DNA of 64,000 nucleotides from Kiritimatiellia bacterium (lineage in GTDB: Bacteria; Verrucomicrobiota; Kiritimatiellia; RFP12; UBA1067). Shown piece by piece: positions 7,298 through 16,695 of the stretch (its first letter is position 1; every line of letters starts with the position of its first letter). The stretch covers positions 62,001 through 126,000 of the forward strand of contig JAFRDO010000066.1 of the NCBI GenBank assembly GCA_017403825.1. Reading direction: 5' to 3'. The notes under the pieces are model-generated. The model ran no database searches and was not told the DNA's origin. It saw nothing but the letters and a program-made list of their open reading frames with translations. The position numbers were made by a program, and so were the translations under genes.

Positions 7298-9706
7298 ATG
7301 AAAAGACTTAAGGCTGCAATTGCGGTGGCGATTTTCGCGGCTGCGGCAGGTGCGTCGGCAGCGGAAATCGACCCTGCGTTTTCGCCCGGCTATTTCTGGA
7401 TGTGGAACGCGAAGCTCGCCCCGGCCGTGCTCATCGTGCAGCTGGAAGACATGCGCGCGCATGACGTGAGAAGCGTGTGCATTCATCCGTTCCCGAAGGG
7501 TTTCCGCAGGGGCATCATCGAATCGCACATGGATCCGGACTACCTGACGCCGGAGTATCTTGACGTCTTCGCCAAGGTCGTGAGGCGTGCGCGCGAACTC
7601 GGCATGGACGCATGGCTTTACGACGAGGGCGGGTGGCCGTCGGGAGGCGCGTGCGGCCTGGTCGCCAAGGCAGATGCCAAGGGCGCGTTCTGCCGTCGGA
7701 GGCTGGCGCTTTCCGCCGACGGCGAACCGAAGGTGGTCGTCGAGCAGCACGGCGGAAATCCTCCGTATCCGTCGATCGCCGAGAAGGGGACGACGGAGGC
7801 GTTTCTCGCGCTTACGCACGACGCCTACGCAAAGGCGATGCCGGACGACATCGGCAAGACGGTGCGCTTCGCCTTTACCGACGAGCCGAGCATGCCGTTG
7901 GCATGCTCGGCGGATCGTTCCAGCCTTGCGTGGACAGCAGACTTCGACCAGGTCTTCAAGGAGAAGAAAGGCTATGACCTGCGTCCGCACGTGAAGGAGC
8001 TTCTCCAGCGCAAGGACGAGACGGACGACCGGCTTGCGAAACTTCGCATCGACTACAACGATGTGCGCGCCGACCTGTTCCTGGAGCGGTTCATGCTGCC
8101 GATCCGCGACTGGTGCCGCGCCCATGGAATGATTTCCGGCGGCCACCTGAACGTCGAGCACCGCATCGAGGAAGGAGTCGAATTCGGCGGGCACGGCGAT
8201 CTCATGCGCTCGCTCCGCGCCATGGACTGTCCCGGTGTGGACGTGATCTGGCGCCAGCTGTTCCCGCCGACTGACGGACGGGACGCGACGACGCTGCCGT
8301 TCCCGCGCTACGCCGCCTCGGCCATGCACCAGAACGGCGGACGCTTCGCGCTCTCGGAATCCTTCGCCATATTCGGGGACGGCTGCACGCCGGACCAGAT
8401 GAAATGGGTCGTCGACTATCAGCTCGTGCGCGGCATCAACCGGTTCGTCTTCGGCTACTATGCCGTATCGAACGCCCGGCAGTGGATGCTTCTCTTCGAG
8501 CCGCATTCCGGCCCCGTCACGCCTTGCTGGGATTTCGAGCCGCACTGGTTCAGGTACATCGAGCGGACGGCGGCATTCATGGCGAACGGGCGTCCCGGCG
8601 CGGAAACTGCCGTCCTTTTCGATACGCGCGGCCTGTGGGCGGGTGGGGCGGACAGGGAAGCCGCCGCCGCCAGCCACTACGCCGTCGCGTCCGCGCTCGA
8701 CAGGATGAACCGCGACTATGATTTCGTGGGCGACGGTTCGCTTGCCTCGGCGGAGGTGACAGGCGACGGCGCGATCAAGGTCGGGGCGATGAAGTACCGG
8801 GCATTGGTCCTGCCGTCCTCGAAATGGATGTCCGATGCCGCGCGCGCCAAGGTTGAGGCGTTCCGCAAGGCGGGCGGAATCGTCGCCGACGGCTCAGATC
8901 TTTCCCGGCTGCCTGAAACGCTGCGGATTCGCGGAATCGGTGCGTCGCAGCTGCGGGTGATGAAGCGCGTCGACGGGGAGAGGAACATCTACCTTGTGGT
9001 GAACGAATCGAAGGACGCCCAAAGCGTCCGCATCGAATTCAAGGAGAGCGGACCGATTTCCCGCTATGACGCCGAGTGCGGCAAGCTTGTCGCAGTCGCT
9101 TCGAAGGGTGGCACGGTCGAATGGGGCTTCGCCGGTTGCGGGTCGGCCATGTTCGTGACGGGAGCGGAACCGGAACTGCCCGAGCCGAAGAAGTACGACG
9201 AGACGTTAGCCGCGCTGACCGGTGGCTGGACCGTCAGTCGTGTCTTCTCTCACGAGGCGGGCAAGGAAGACTTCGTCGTCCGCGCCGTCGACGACGCTCC
9301 CGCGCCGGTTCGGCTAGGGGACTGGAGGGCGCAGCTGGGCGAAACCTTCTGCGGAAAGGCGGTCTATCGCATTGAGTTCGATTCCGATGCCGCGCGTGAA
9401 GTTCAGGTTGACCTCGGACGCGTCTGTTGGTGTGCAGGCGTGCGGCTCAACGGCGAGGATCTCGGAAACCGTTTCTTCGGTCCGTTCCGGTGGAATGCGA
9501 CGCTTGCGAAGGGAAGGAACGTTCTTGAAGTGACGGTTGCGAATCTCCTCTCGACGCTGCTGGGCGACAGGGTGGTTCGCGCGCGCATCGCGGCGGATTA
9601 TCCGCCGTGCTCAGGCTACGAGTCGCGTCAGGCGCCGGGTGACCTTCAGAACCGCGAGAGCGGCCTGTTCGGCCCCGTAAGAATCTTGACCGCAAAAGGG
9701 AATTGA
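7298..9706 (+). CDS. Secreted glycosyl hydrolase related to GH106 alpha-L-rhamnosidase
   Basis: 802 residues with a clear signal peptide (A-V-A-I-F-A-A-A-A-G-A-S-A). Near residues 105-120 the Y-D-E-G-G-W-P-S-G-G motif is typical of the GH106-like family. The C-terminal 130 residues form a galactose-binding-like sandwich (F-F-G-P-F-R-W-N-A-T, then L-E-V-T-V-A-N-L). The protein is shorter than most GH106 members, which are nearer 1000 residues or more. It would release terminal alpha-rhamnose from pectic or other plant or microbial glycans, outside or in the periplasm. Six base pairs separate it from the upstream gene, and 7 bp from the downstream one, so it is operonic. Specificity is inferred; no biochemical proof is visible. 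Confidence 0.65.
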   Translation: MKRLKAAIAVAIFAAAAGASAAEIDPAFSPGYFWMWNAKLAPAVLIVQLEDMRAHDVRSVCIHPFPKGFRRGIIESHMDPDYLTPEYLDVFAKVVRRARELGMDAWLYDEGGWPSGGACGLVAKADAKGAFCRRRLALSADGEPKVVVEQHGGNPPYPSIAEKGTTEAFLALTHDAYAKAMPDDIGKTVRFAFTDEPSMPLACSADRSSLAWTADFDQVFKEKKGYDLRPHVKELLQRKDETDDRLAKLRIDYNDVRADLFLERFMLPIRDWCRAHGMISGGHLNVEHRIEEGVEFGGHGDLMRSLRAMDCPGVDVIWRQLFPPTDGRDATTLPFPRYAASAMHQNGGRFALSESFAIFGDGCTPDQMKWVVDYQLVRGINRFVFGYYAVSNARQWMLLFEPHSGPVTPCWDFEPHWFRYIERTAAFMANGRPGAETAVLFDTRGLWAGGADREAAAASHYAVASALDRMNRDYDFVGDGSLASAEVTGDGAIKVGAMKYRALVLPSSKWMSDAARAKVEAFRKAGGIVADGSDLSRLPETLRIRGIGASQLRVMKRVDGERNIYLVVNESKDAQSVRIEFKESGPISRYDAECGKLVAVASKGGTVEWGFAGCGSAMFVTGAEPELPEPKKYDETLAALTGGWTVSRVFSHEAGKEDFVVRAVDDAPAPVRLGDWRAQLGETFCGKAVYRIEFDSDAAREVQVDLGRVCWCAGVRLNGEDLGNRFFGPFRWNATLAKGRNVLEVTVANLLSTLLGDRVVRARIAADYPPCSGYESRQAPGDLQNRESGLFGPVRILTAKGN

Positions 9707-9713
9707 TCGGCTT

Positions 9714-11147
9714 ATGAAGAACACTGGTATCACGCGCAAGAACTTTCTCATCGGATCCATGGCCGTAGCGGCGGCAGGCGCACGGCGGATGTTTGCCGCG
9801 CCGGCGGGCGCGGTTGGCGGCACGCCTCTGCTCAAGCTCGCCGTGCTGAGCGATATTCACGTACGAAACGAGAATTCGCAGGCGGACTTCGTGAAGGCGC
9901 TCGAATGGTACCGGGCTCAAGGTGTTGACGCGGTGCTGGTCGCGGGCGACATGGCCGATCAGGGGCTCGTCTCGCAGCTCCAGCTCGTGGCGGACGCCTG
10001 GTTCAAGGTGTTTCCCGACAACAAGACGCCGGAGGGCCGTCCCGTGGCGCAGCTCCTGGAGTACGGCAACCACGATGTCGCGAACTGGATGGAGAAGAAT
10101 TTCCCCGATCCGGCCGAGCGTGCCCGCAAGCTCATAAAGTTCGACCCCAAGGGATGCTGGGAACGCGCGTTCCACGAAGAGTACAAGCCGCTCTTTTCCA
10201 AGACGGTGAAGGGCTACACTTTCGTCGGCGCGCACTGGCCGGGCATAGGCGGCCTGGGGGACTGGCTTGCCGCGAATGGCAAGACGCTCGATCCGGCGCT
10301 GCCGTTCTTCTATTTTCAGCATTCGCATCCGAAAGACACCTGCTACGGCGCATGGGCGTGGGGCCACGACGACGGCGCCTCGACCAAGGCCCTGTCGCCA
10401 TACGCGAACGCGATAGCGTTCTCCGGCCATTCGCACTACACGCTCACGGACGAGCGGTCGGTGTGGCAGGGTGCTTTCACGTCGATCGGCACAAGTTCGC
10501 TCTCTTATACCTCGCTCGACTACAACTTCCGCGAGAATGCAGGTGGAAACGGCTTCGGGCGGGTGGAGCAGCGCCAGCGCCAGATGTCAAAAATCCCCAC
10601 GGACGACGGCAAGCAGGGGATGCTGCTCACGATTTGCGACGACCATATCCGCATCGAGCGGCGCGAATTCGTCTGGGGCGAGTCCCTCGGCGACGACTGG
10701 ATCCTGCCGATTGGCAAGGCGGCCGAGAAACCGTACTCCTACGCAAAGCGGATTCCCGTGCGTACTGCGCCGGAGTTCGCGGCGGGCGCCGCCGTGAAGG
10801 TCGCGCTCGTGCCGCCAAAGGCCGAGAAGGACAAGCCCGCGCCTGAAAATCCGACACAGGTGGAGGTGACGTTCCCGTCCGCCGAGACGCGTGCGAAATG
10901 CCGGGTGTTCGAATATGAGGTGCAGGCGGTCGTCGTGGAAGACGACGTGGAGATGGTGGCGGCGACGCGGCGTGCACTCGCGCCGGACTTCTATCTGCCG
11001 GCATCAAAGGCCGGCAAGCCCGGGTCGTGCGTCTTCGCCCTTTCCGAGTTGCCAAAGGGCGTCCATCTCCGTTTCGACGTGACTCCTATGGAGTGCTTCG
11101 GCAAGAAGGGCAAACCCATTCGGTCCGCCGCGGCGTTCGTGGCGTGA
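9714..11147 (+). CDS. Tat-exported calcineurin-like metallophosphoesterase
   Basis: 477 residues. A Tat-like signal (T-R-K-N-F-L-I-G-S and an Ala-rich core) precedes the metallophosphoesterase motifs in order: D-I-H (D47, H49), V-A-G-D-M-A-D (about residue 81), G-N-H-D (about 119-122) and S-G-H-S-H (about 236-240). These bind the two-metal centre that hydrolyses phosphomono- or diesters. The last 130 residues are an extra beta domain. It sits directly after the GH106-like gene, so it may process phosphorylated glycans or their products. Substrate unknown. As in the MBL proteins, the twin-arginine position reads Arg-Lys. Confidence 0.8.
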   Translation: MKNTGITRKNFLIGSMAVAAAGARRMFAAPAGAVGGTPLLKLAVLSDIHVRNENSQADFVKALEWYRAQGVDAVLVAGDMADQGLVSQLQLVADAWFKVFPDNKTPEGRPVAQLLEYGNHDVANWMEKNFPDPAERARKLIKFDPKGCWERAFHEEYKPLFSKTVKGYTFVGAHWPGIGGLGDWLAANGKTLDPALPFFYFQHSHPKDTCYGAWAWGHDDGASTKALSPYANAIAFSGHSHYTLTDERSVWQGAFTSIGTSSLSYTSLDYNFRENAGGNGFGRVEQRQRQMSKIPTDDGKQGMLLTICDDHIRIERREFVWGESLGDDWILPIGKAAEKPYSYAKRIPVRTAPEFAAGAAVKVALVPPKAEKDKPAPENPTQVEVTFPSAETRAKCRVFEYEVQAVVVEDDVEMVAATRRALAPDFYLPASKAGKPGSCVFALSELPKGVHLRFDVTPMECFGKKGKPIRSAAAFVA

Positions 11148-11153
11148 CGGGAA

Positions 11154-11164
11154 TATGGTATAAT
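11154..11164 (+). promoter_or_regulatory. Extended -10 promoter for the LamG-repeat gene
   Basis: TATGGTATAAT carries a perfect TGn plus TATAAT (hexamer 11159-11164). No good -35 lies 17 bp upstream, where the sequence is still coding. It begins 7 bp after the metallophosphoesterase stop. Confidence 0.6.
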
Positions 11165-11195
11165 ACATGGCAAAGTCTTAATTGGAGGACATGAA

Positions 11196-14100
11196 GTGAA
11201 AGGTGTCAGATTGGCGGCTGCGGTTTTGCTGGCGATATTTGCGTTTGCGGCAAATGCCGGCATAAAGTATTGGGACAATCCCGCATACAAGGCGTTCGAC
11301 GTGGGCGATTACGTTTCGGGCGCGGTGTGGAACTACGACGGCATCCGCAATGTCGGCGCGGACCAGCCGCATTCCACCAACGCCCTCACATGGGTGAACC
11401 TCGGCTCGGCTGGCGCGAACAACAACGTGTTCCTTCAGAAGGCGGTGGCTAATTGGCCGGCCGCTTCAGCCGAAGAGCTTGCGTCTGGCACCTACGGCGA
11501 ATGGACGGAGAATGGTTTCGTCTTCAAGGGCACCAGCCGCATGCGCTGCGAAACGGGGCGCATTGATGCTGGCACCAGCTATTCGCTGCAGTTTCTGCTG
11601 GACGCGCAAAGCTCCGTCCAGCAAGAAGGCGACGGCGGATTTGTGTTGTCCGTTTCTTCCGCTTATTTCGCCCTCTGCATCAACAAGGCAGACAGCAAGC
11701 TTTACTGGCGAACGAAGATGTCATACAATGATTCCAATAACTACTCTTCCCTGGACGGCAGTTCGCTTGACTACGTAACGGCGATCGTCAACGGCAGCGA
11801 CAACACGACGGCGTTGTTCGATGGCATTGTGCCGCCGACATCGGGCGACGGATTCAGGCAGTATGCTTCGGTCTCGGGACACTCGGAAGGCAAGTACTGT
11901 CTCGGCTGTACCTTGTCCGGCGGCACTGCCTTCATCGGCACGCTTAAGTTCTTCCGCTACTACAACCGTGCCCTTTCAAACGAGGAACTGGCTTGGAACC
12001 GCGTAGTTGACGAGGCGCGCTTCTTCGGGCGGCAGGCTTCGCTGCCCGTAACGAACGTCGTGGTGGCGTCGCAGGTCCCGTTCGTGAACGCCGACCAGCC
12101 AAACGGCTGCTATGCGCTCGACGCGAATGGCTTCACCTTCACCGCGCCGGCGACGACGGTCGCCCGCCGCCGTACCTACTCCTGCACAGGCTTCACGGTC
12201 GAAACGTGGGACGGCAGCGCGTGGAGCGCACCCGTTGCGCATGACGGCGAAACCTCCTACGCGGCGACGGATGGCGCACTCGTCCGCCTCACGTGGCAGT
12301 GGACGGCGGGGGATGGTCTCGTCACCTACGACATCAACGACTACGTGTGGGACGGCCTCGTCTGGTTCTACGACGGCATCAACAACGTCGGGCGCGACCA
12401 GCCGCACTCCACGACGGCGACCACATGGAAGAACCTCGGCTCCAGCGGTTCGGCCAATGACGTGTTTGTCCAGCGGTTGAACGCCGCGCGCACCGGATGG
12501 GACACGGCAACGAATCTCGACACGGTGAACGGGCGCAACCCGGGATCCTGGACGGAGAACGGCTTCGTGTTAAATGGCGAAGGGCGCTTTCGCTGCTCCG
12601 GCGGGATTGCGACGGGAACCAGCTACACCTTCCAGCAGCTTATGGATGTGAGGGCCAGCGATCAGATTGCGGGGAGTGCTTATCCGTTCGGATTGAGCAA
12701 TGCCTATATGGCCTTTCAGCTCGGAAGGGATTCAAAGCTCCTTTTCTGGAGAACGCAGGTTAACAAGGCCGAGTTGGCCGCAAACTACCCATACATTAAC
12801 GTGCCTGCGTACGACTATGTGACGGCAATCTTGAACGGCACGGACAAAACGGCAAGACTTTTCAGCGGAACGACGCCGCCGGATTCCGGGAGTGGCTTCA
12901 AGCAGTATGAATCCGTGATCGGGCATACCGAAAACGGGTACTGCTTTGGTGGCTACGGATCCAGCACTGTGGAACATCGCCTAATCGGTACGCTCAAGAA
13001 TTTCCGCTACTACAGCCGAGTGCTCAGCCAAGCCGAACTGGTGCAGAATCGCGTGGTTGACAACTGGCGCTATTTCCATGCGCCCGCCACGACGAACATC
13101 GTCGTGGCCACGACAAACCCCAGGCTTCAGGGCAACGAGGAGGATGGTGCGTATGAAGTCGTCGGCTCCTACACCTTCACCGCGCCCGCGTCCGTGACTG
13201 TCAATAACATTGCCTACACCAACGACGGCTATACGGTCGAGACGTGGAGCGCGGCTGGCGGCTGGGGTGTGCCTGCCGCGTATGCCGGAACATCCTACGC
13301 CTACACCACGGCGGCTGGCAAGGTTCGCCTGACGTGGCACTGGAAGTCGGTGCGTGGACTGCGTTCGGCGTCGGACTACTCGTTCGACGACTACTCCCAG
13401 GCGGGTCTTTTCGTGAACTACGACGGCATTCTCAACGCCGGCCGTTATCTGTCGCGTTTGACCAACACGGTGAATTGGGTGAACCTTGGTTTCGCGGGTT
13501 CGGCCAACGACTTGTTCGTTCAGCGCCTGAATGCGGGTGCCACCGCTTGGGATACGGCGGAAAGCCTTGCGACGGTGGGCGGGCGCGATCCGGGCGCGTG
13601 GACGGAGAATGGTTTCGTGCTTAAGGGCGACAGCCGCTTCCGCTGCGCAGCCGGTGCTGTCGGGCCTGTTTCAAGCTGGTCCATTCAGAGCCTTATTGAT
13701 GGGGACATAGCCGACATCAAACCCGACGACCCCTGTGCATACGTTCTGGCCGTTGCTTGGGCCAATTTCTCCATCGTGCTCGGAAAAAATTCTCTGCCAC
13801 GGGCGAACTGCTTCTATTTCAACACGCAGGGTGCCAACAATCGGCCCAACTTCCAGAACGAGTCCGGAAAATATGACTACGCGACGGCGATTTTCGATGC
13901 CTCCGACAAGACGGCGAAGATGTTTCAGGGAACGACGATTCCCACGTCCGGCGGCATCAACGATGGGTTCTACCAGTTTGGCACGGTGGGTTCTTTCCAG
14001 GATACGGCCTACTGCATCGGCGGTTTTGGCAAACTGGACAGGAATCAGCTGTTTGTCGGTACGGTGAAGAGCTTCCGCATTTACGACCGTGCGCTGACGG

Positions 14101-14447
14101 AAGAGGAGATCGTGCGCAACCGCAACATCGATGCAGTGCGCTACTTCGGCGAGCTGGGCGTGACGAACGTTTATGTCGTCGCCGGCGGCGAAGGCGCGGT
14201 ACAGGCCGAGGCTGGCGCTTACAAGGTTGAGGGCGAATGGACGTTCACTGCGGCGACCACTGTCGACAGGAACGGTGAAACAGTGCCTGTGGAGCGCTAT
14301 TCGATCGAAACGCTTTCCAATGGCACTTGGTCGAGCAGGGAGTATCACAACGGCAACTCCTACACATACACGGAAGGGACGAGCCCCGCGACAGTTCGCC
14401 TTACGTGGCTTGGCCAGTCGACAGGCACGTTGATTGTTGTGCAATAA
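11196..14447 (+). CDS. Secreted protein with three LamG-like repeats
   Basis: 1083 residues with a signal peptide ending A-F-A-A-N-A. Three repeats of about 345 residues start near nucleotides 11290, 12321 and 13371. Each opens with [VA]-W-x-Y-D-G-I-x-N-x-G-type sequence, continues through W-T-E-N-G-F-V and R-F-R-C, and contains a concanavalin A-like (LamG-type) section ending N-x-E-[EL]. A small beta domain then closes with V-R-L-T-W. Such modules bind glycans or proteins at the surface. The GTG start at 11196 is 7 nt from a GGAGG (11184-11188); an ATG at 11191 is too close to it and stops after two codons. The C-terminus G-T-L-I-V-V-Q resembles the ends of two other surface proteins here. 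Confidence 0.75.
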   Translation: MKGVRLAAAVLLAIFAFAANAGIKYWDNPAYKAFDVGDYVSGAVWNYDGIRNVGADQPHSTNALTWVNLGSAGANNNVFLQKAVANWPAASAEELASGTYGEWTENGFVFKGTSRMRCETGRIDAGTSYSLQFLLDAQSSVQQEGDGGFVLSVSSAYFALCINKADSKLYWRTKMSYNDSNNYSSLDGSSLDYVTAIVNGSDNTTALFDGIVPPTSGDGFRQYASVSGHSEGKYCLGCTLSGGTAFIGTLKFFRYYNRALSNEELAWNRVVDEARFFGRQASLPVTNVVVASQVPFVNADQPNGCYALDANGFTFTAPATTVARRRTYSCTGFTVETWDGSAWSAPVAHDGETSYAATDGALVRLTWQWTAGDGLVTYDINDYVWDGLVWFYDGINNVGRDQPHSTTATTWKNLGSSGSANDVFVQRLNAARTGWDTATNLDTVNGRNPGSWTENGFVLNGEGRFRCSGGIATGTSYTFQQLMDVRASDQIAGSAYPFGLSNAYMAFQLGRDSKLLFWRTQVNKAELAANYPYINVPAYDYVTAILNGTDKTARLFSGTTPPDSGSGFKQYESVIGHTENGYCFGGYGSSTVEHRLIGTLKNFRYYSRVLSQAELVQNRVVDNWRYFHAPATTNIVVATTNPRLQGNEEDGAYEVVGSYTFTAPASVTVNNIAYTNDGYTVETWSAAGGWGVPAAYAGTSYAYTTAAGKVRLTWHWKSVRGLRSASDYSFDDYSQAGLFVNYDGILNAGRYLSRLTNTVNWVNLGFAGSANDLFVQRLNAGATAWDTAESLATVGGRDPGAWTENGFVLKGDSRFRCAAGAVGPVSSWSIQSLIDGDIADIKPDDPCAYVLAVAWANFSIVLGKNSLPRANCFYFNTQGANNRPNFQNESGKYDYATAIFDASDKTAKMFQGTTIPTSGGINDGFYQFGTVGSFQDTAYCIGGFGKLDRNQLFVGTVKSFRIYDRALTEEEIVRNRNIDAVRYFGELGVTNVYVVAGGEGAVQAEAGAYKVEGEWTFTAATTVDRNGETVPVERYSIETLSNGTWSSREYHNGNSYTYTEGTSPATVRLTWLGQSTGTLIVVQ

Positions 14448-14454
14448 ACTGACG

Positions 14455-16509
14455 ATGACTTTTATCCTTGCTGCTGCGATCGCCATCGTTTCGCCTGATG
14501 TGCCGAAGCCGTATGAGGCGACGGCTGCGAAGGAGCTGGGCGCGTATCTCGAGAAATGCGTGCCGTCGGGAAAGATAACGGTCGGCGGCGCGACGGACGT
14601 CGTGTTCCACGTTGGCGACACGGTGCTGGCGAGGGCGAAGGGGCTTGCGGCTGAGCAGATCGACGAGGACCGCTGGATCGTCCGTTCGTTCGGCAAGGAC
14701 GTGGTGCTTGTCGGCGGCGGTACGCGCGGCACGCTTTACGCCGTATCGCACTTCCTGGAGGACTTCTGCGACGTGCGGTGGTGGAGCGACCGCGAGGAGG
14801 ACGCGCCCATGCATGATTCGCTCGCCCTGCCCGCGCTTGACGTTTCGGGCAAGCCCGCGTTCCTTTACCGCAGCATACACCGCAGCCACAACCGCGCGGA
14901 GGCCGATCCGCGCCTTGCGATTCGCCGCCGGCTGAACTCGAACGGACTTGTCCCGATTCCGGCGGAGTGGGGCGGCGGCGTGGAGTACGGCCCGCCCGAC
15001 CATGCGCACACGTTCGACATGTACTTGCCGTGGAGCAAGTACGGCAAGGAACACCCCGAGTGGTATTCGCTCGTCGGAGGCAAGCGTATCGGCGGGCAGT
15101 TCGACGGGCAGCTCTGCCTTGCAAACCCCGACCTCAAGGCGGCGTTCCTCGGCAAGCTGCGGGAGATGATCGCGAAGGGCGACGCCACGGCGCGTGAGAA
15201 GGGGCTTGTGCCGCCGCGACTCTACGAAATCTCGATGAACGACAACGGCAAGGCATGCGAATGCGAGGCCTGCAAGGCCGAGTACGAGAAGTGGGGCAAG
15301 AGCGGACAGTACCTTAGGTTCGTGAACGCGCTTGCGGCGGAAATCGCGAAGGAGCGTCCGGAAATATTCCTAACGACGCTCGCCTACCTTTATACGGACG
15401 AGCCGCCGAAGGGCGGGGTGCGCGCGGCGGACAACGTGATTGTGAAGCTGTGCGACACGCGTTCGAACGCGGCGGCGTCAATCCTCGAGCCGGGCAATGA
15501 CGTGTTCGTGAAATTGCTGGCGGGTTGGCAGGGAAAGTTCTCGCATCTGTTCGTGTGGGACTACGCGATCACCTTCGACAATCGTACGCTGGGCTTCCCC
15601 TATGCGAGCGAGTTCCATTACGCCGACACGTACCGTCACTACATCGCGAACGGCGCTTCAGGAATCTTCTGGGAGCACGAGTATCCGCTCGTCTCCGACC
15701 TGTGGGAGATCAAGTTCTACATCGAGTCGCGTTTTTTCGAGGATCCGTACCTTGACGAAGCGACGCTTATACGCGATGCGTTCCGGCGGTATTTCGGCCC
15801 GGCGGCGAAGGCGGTGTTCGCGGCGCGGCGACGTCTGGAGGAGGCGCGTGTCCGTGCCAAGGCCGTTGTCGGATGGTCGAACGAGTTCACGTTCATCAGC
15901 GACGACGACCTTGCGGCGATGTCCGCGCTCTGGGACGAAGCGGAGAAGCGAGCAAAGGACGCGCCGACATACTTGCGCCGCGTAAAGAACGCCCGTCTCG
16001 GCACGGACAAGCTTGCGGAGTACCGCCGAAAGATGCCGCTGCGCCGCGCGGACGGCACCTATGTTGCGGACGTGAGCCACCTCGACCTGTCCCACGTCAA
16101 CGAACGGGGGCGGCGCGGCGGCGTCATCGACGACCCGGAGTCGCCGATCTGCGGCAAGGCAGTGGCGTTCGAGACGGAACCGAACGCGCACGGCTATCTT
16201 TCGCTGCCGTTCTCGTTTGGCGTCTATGATACGGGAACCAAGAAAGTGACTGGCGGTCGCGAGTTCAAGAATATCGACACTTCGCCTGGCTACCATTGGT
16301 ACACGCTTGAGAACACGACAATACCTGACAACGCGATGCTGTTCTTTACGCGGGCGTGGCAGGTACAGGCGCCGTTCGGTTATCCGCTTCTGTCTGGAAA
16401 GAAGTTCGACATCAGGGTCGCGGCGAAGTTCGAGGGACCGGAGTACATTCCCGGCTCTACGGCGACAAACCGAATCTTCATTGCAGGATACGAGCTGGTG
16501 CCGAGATAA
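14455..16509 (+). CDS. DUF4838-like putative glycoside hydrolase
   Basis: 684 residues. The N-terminal 110 residues (A-A-K-E-L-G-A-Y-L-E-K, then V-L-V-G-G-G-T-R-G-T-L-Y-A-V) match the alpha-glucuronidase-like N-terminal domain common to GH67/GH20-type and DUF4838 proteins. The following barrel has S-M-N-D-N and the C-x-C-x-x-C segment (C-E-C-E-A-C) typical of DUF4838. The start is uncertain: ATG at 14455 gives a short hydrophobic leader but has no obvious ribosome site, while an in-frame TTG at 14434 overlaps the upstream gene. Either start would rely on coupling to the LamG gene. Activity has not been assigned for this domain; an exo-glycosidase on acidic sugars is a guess. Confidence 0.65.
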   Translation: MTFILAAAIAIVSPDVPKPYEATAAKELGAYLEKCVPSGKITVGGATDVVFHVGDTVLARAKGLAAEQIDEDRWIVRSFGKDVVLVGGGTRGTLYAVSHFLEDFCDVRWWSDREEDAPMHDSLALPALDVSGKPAFLYRSIHRSHNRAEADPRLAIRRRLNSNGLVPIPAEWGGGVEYGPPDHAHTFDMYLPWSKYGKEHPEWYSLVGGKRIGGQFDGQLCLANPDLKAAFLGKLREMIAKGDATAREKGLVPPRLYEISMNDNGKACECEACKAEYEKWGKSGQYLRFVNALAAEIAKERPEIFLTTLAYLYTDEPPKGGVRAADNVIVKLCDTRSNAAASILEPGNDVFVKLLAGWQGKFSHLFVWDYAITFDNRTLGFPYASEFHYADTYRHYIANGASGIFWEHEYPLVSDLWEIKFYIESRFFEDPYLDEATLIRDAFRRYFGPAAKAVFAARRRLEEARVRAKAVVGWSNEFTFISDDDLAAMSALWDEAEKRAKDAPTYLRRVKNARLGTDKLAEYRRKMPLRRADGTYVADVSHLDLSHVNERGRRGGVIDDPESPICGKAVAFETEPNAHGYLSLPFSFGVYDTGTKKVTGGREFKNIDTSPGYHWYTLENTTIPDNAMLFFTRAWQVQAPFGYPLLSGKKFDIRVAAKFEGPEYIPGSTATNRIFIAGYELVPR

Positions 16510-16535
16510 GAATTGAATGGCCACAGATTGAATCT

Positions 16536-16634
16536 GTTCGTCGGCATAAAGTGCAATTGATGGAGGATATTCGTCGGGATAAAGTGCAAGATGATGCCTG
16601 TGTTCGTCCGTAATAAGTGCAAACTCCCTTGCGG
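16536..16634 (+). repeat. Three imperfect 33-bp tandem units upstream of an MBL-fold gene
   Basis: Units begin at 16536, 16569 and 16602, exactly 33 bp apart. Each has a conserved 21-bp core near GTTCGTCGGCATAAAGTGCA (the last A doubled) and a variable remainder. A degenerate fourth core (CGCATAAAG, about 16641-16649) runs into the -10 box. See the similar array at 24014-24092. Confidence 0.8.
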
Positions 16635-16657
16635 CGTTACCGCATAAAGCATATAAT
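16629..16657 (+). promoter_or_regulatory. Promoter of the second MBL-fold gene
   Basis: TTGCGG (16629-16634), 17-bp spacer, TATAAT (16652-16657). The -35 coincides with the end of the third 33-bp unit, so a protein bound to the array would touch RNA polymerase. Confidence 0.6.
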
Positions 16658-16695
16658 ACTCGTTGTTCTTGAGAAATTGTTCAAAGGAGTTGGAT

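Noticed and set aside
7172..8677. 501-codon minus-strand ORF
   Set aside because: Antisense shadow of the GH106-like gene; no ribosome site and no recognisable domain.
16536..16634. CRISPR array
   Set aside because: Repeats are imperfect, 21 bp, with 12-bp gaps; no cas genes.
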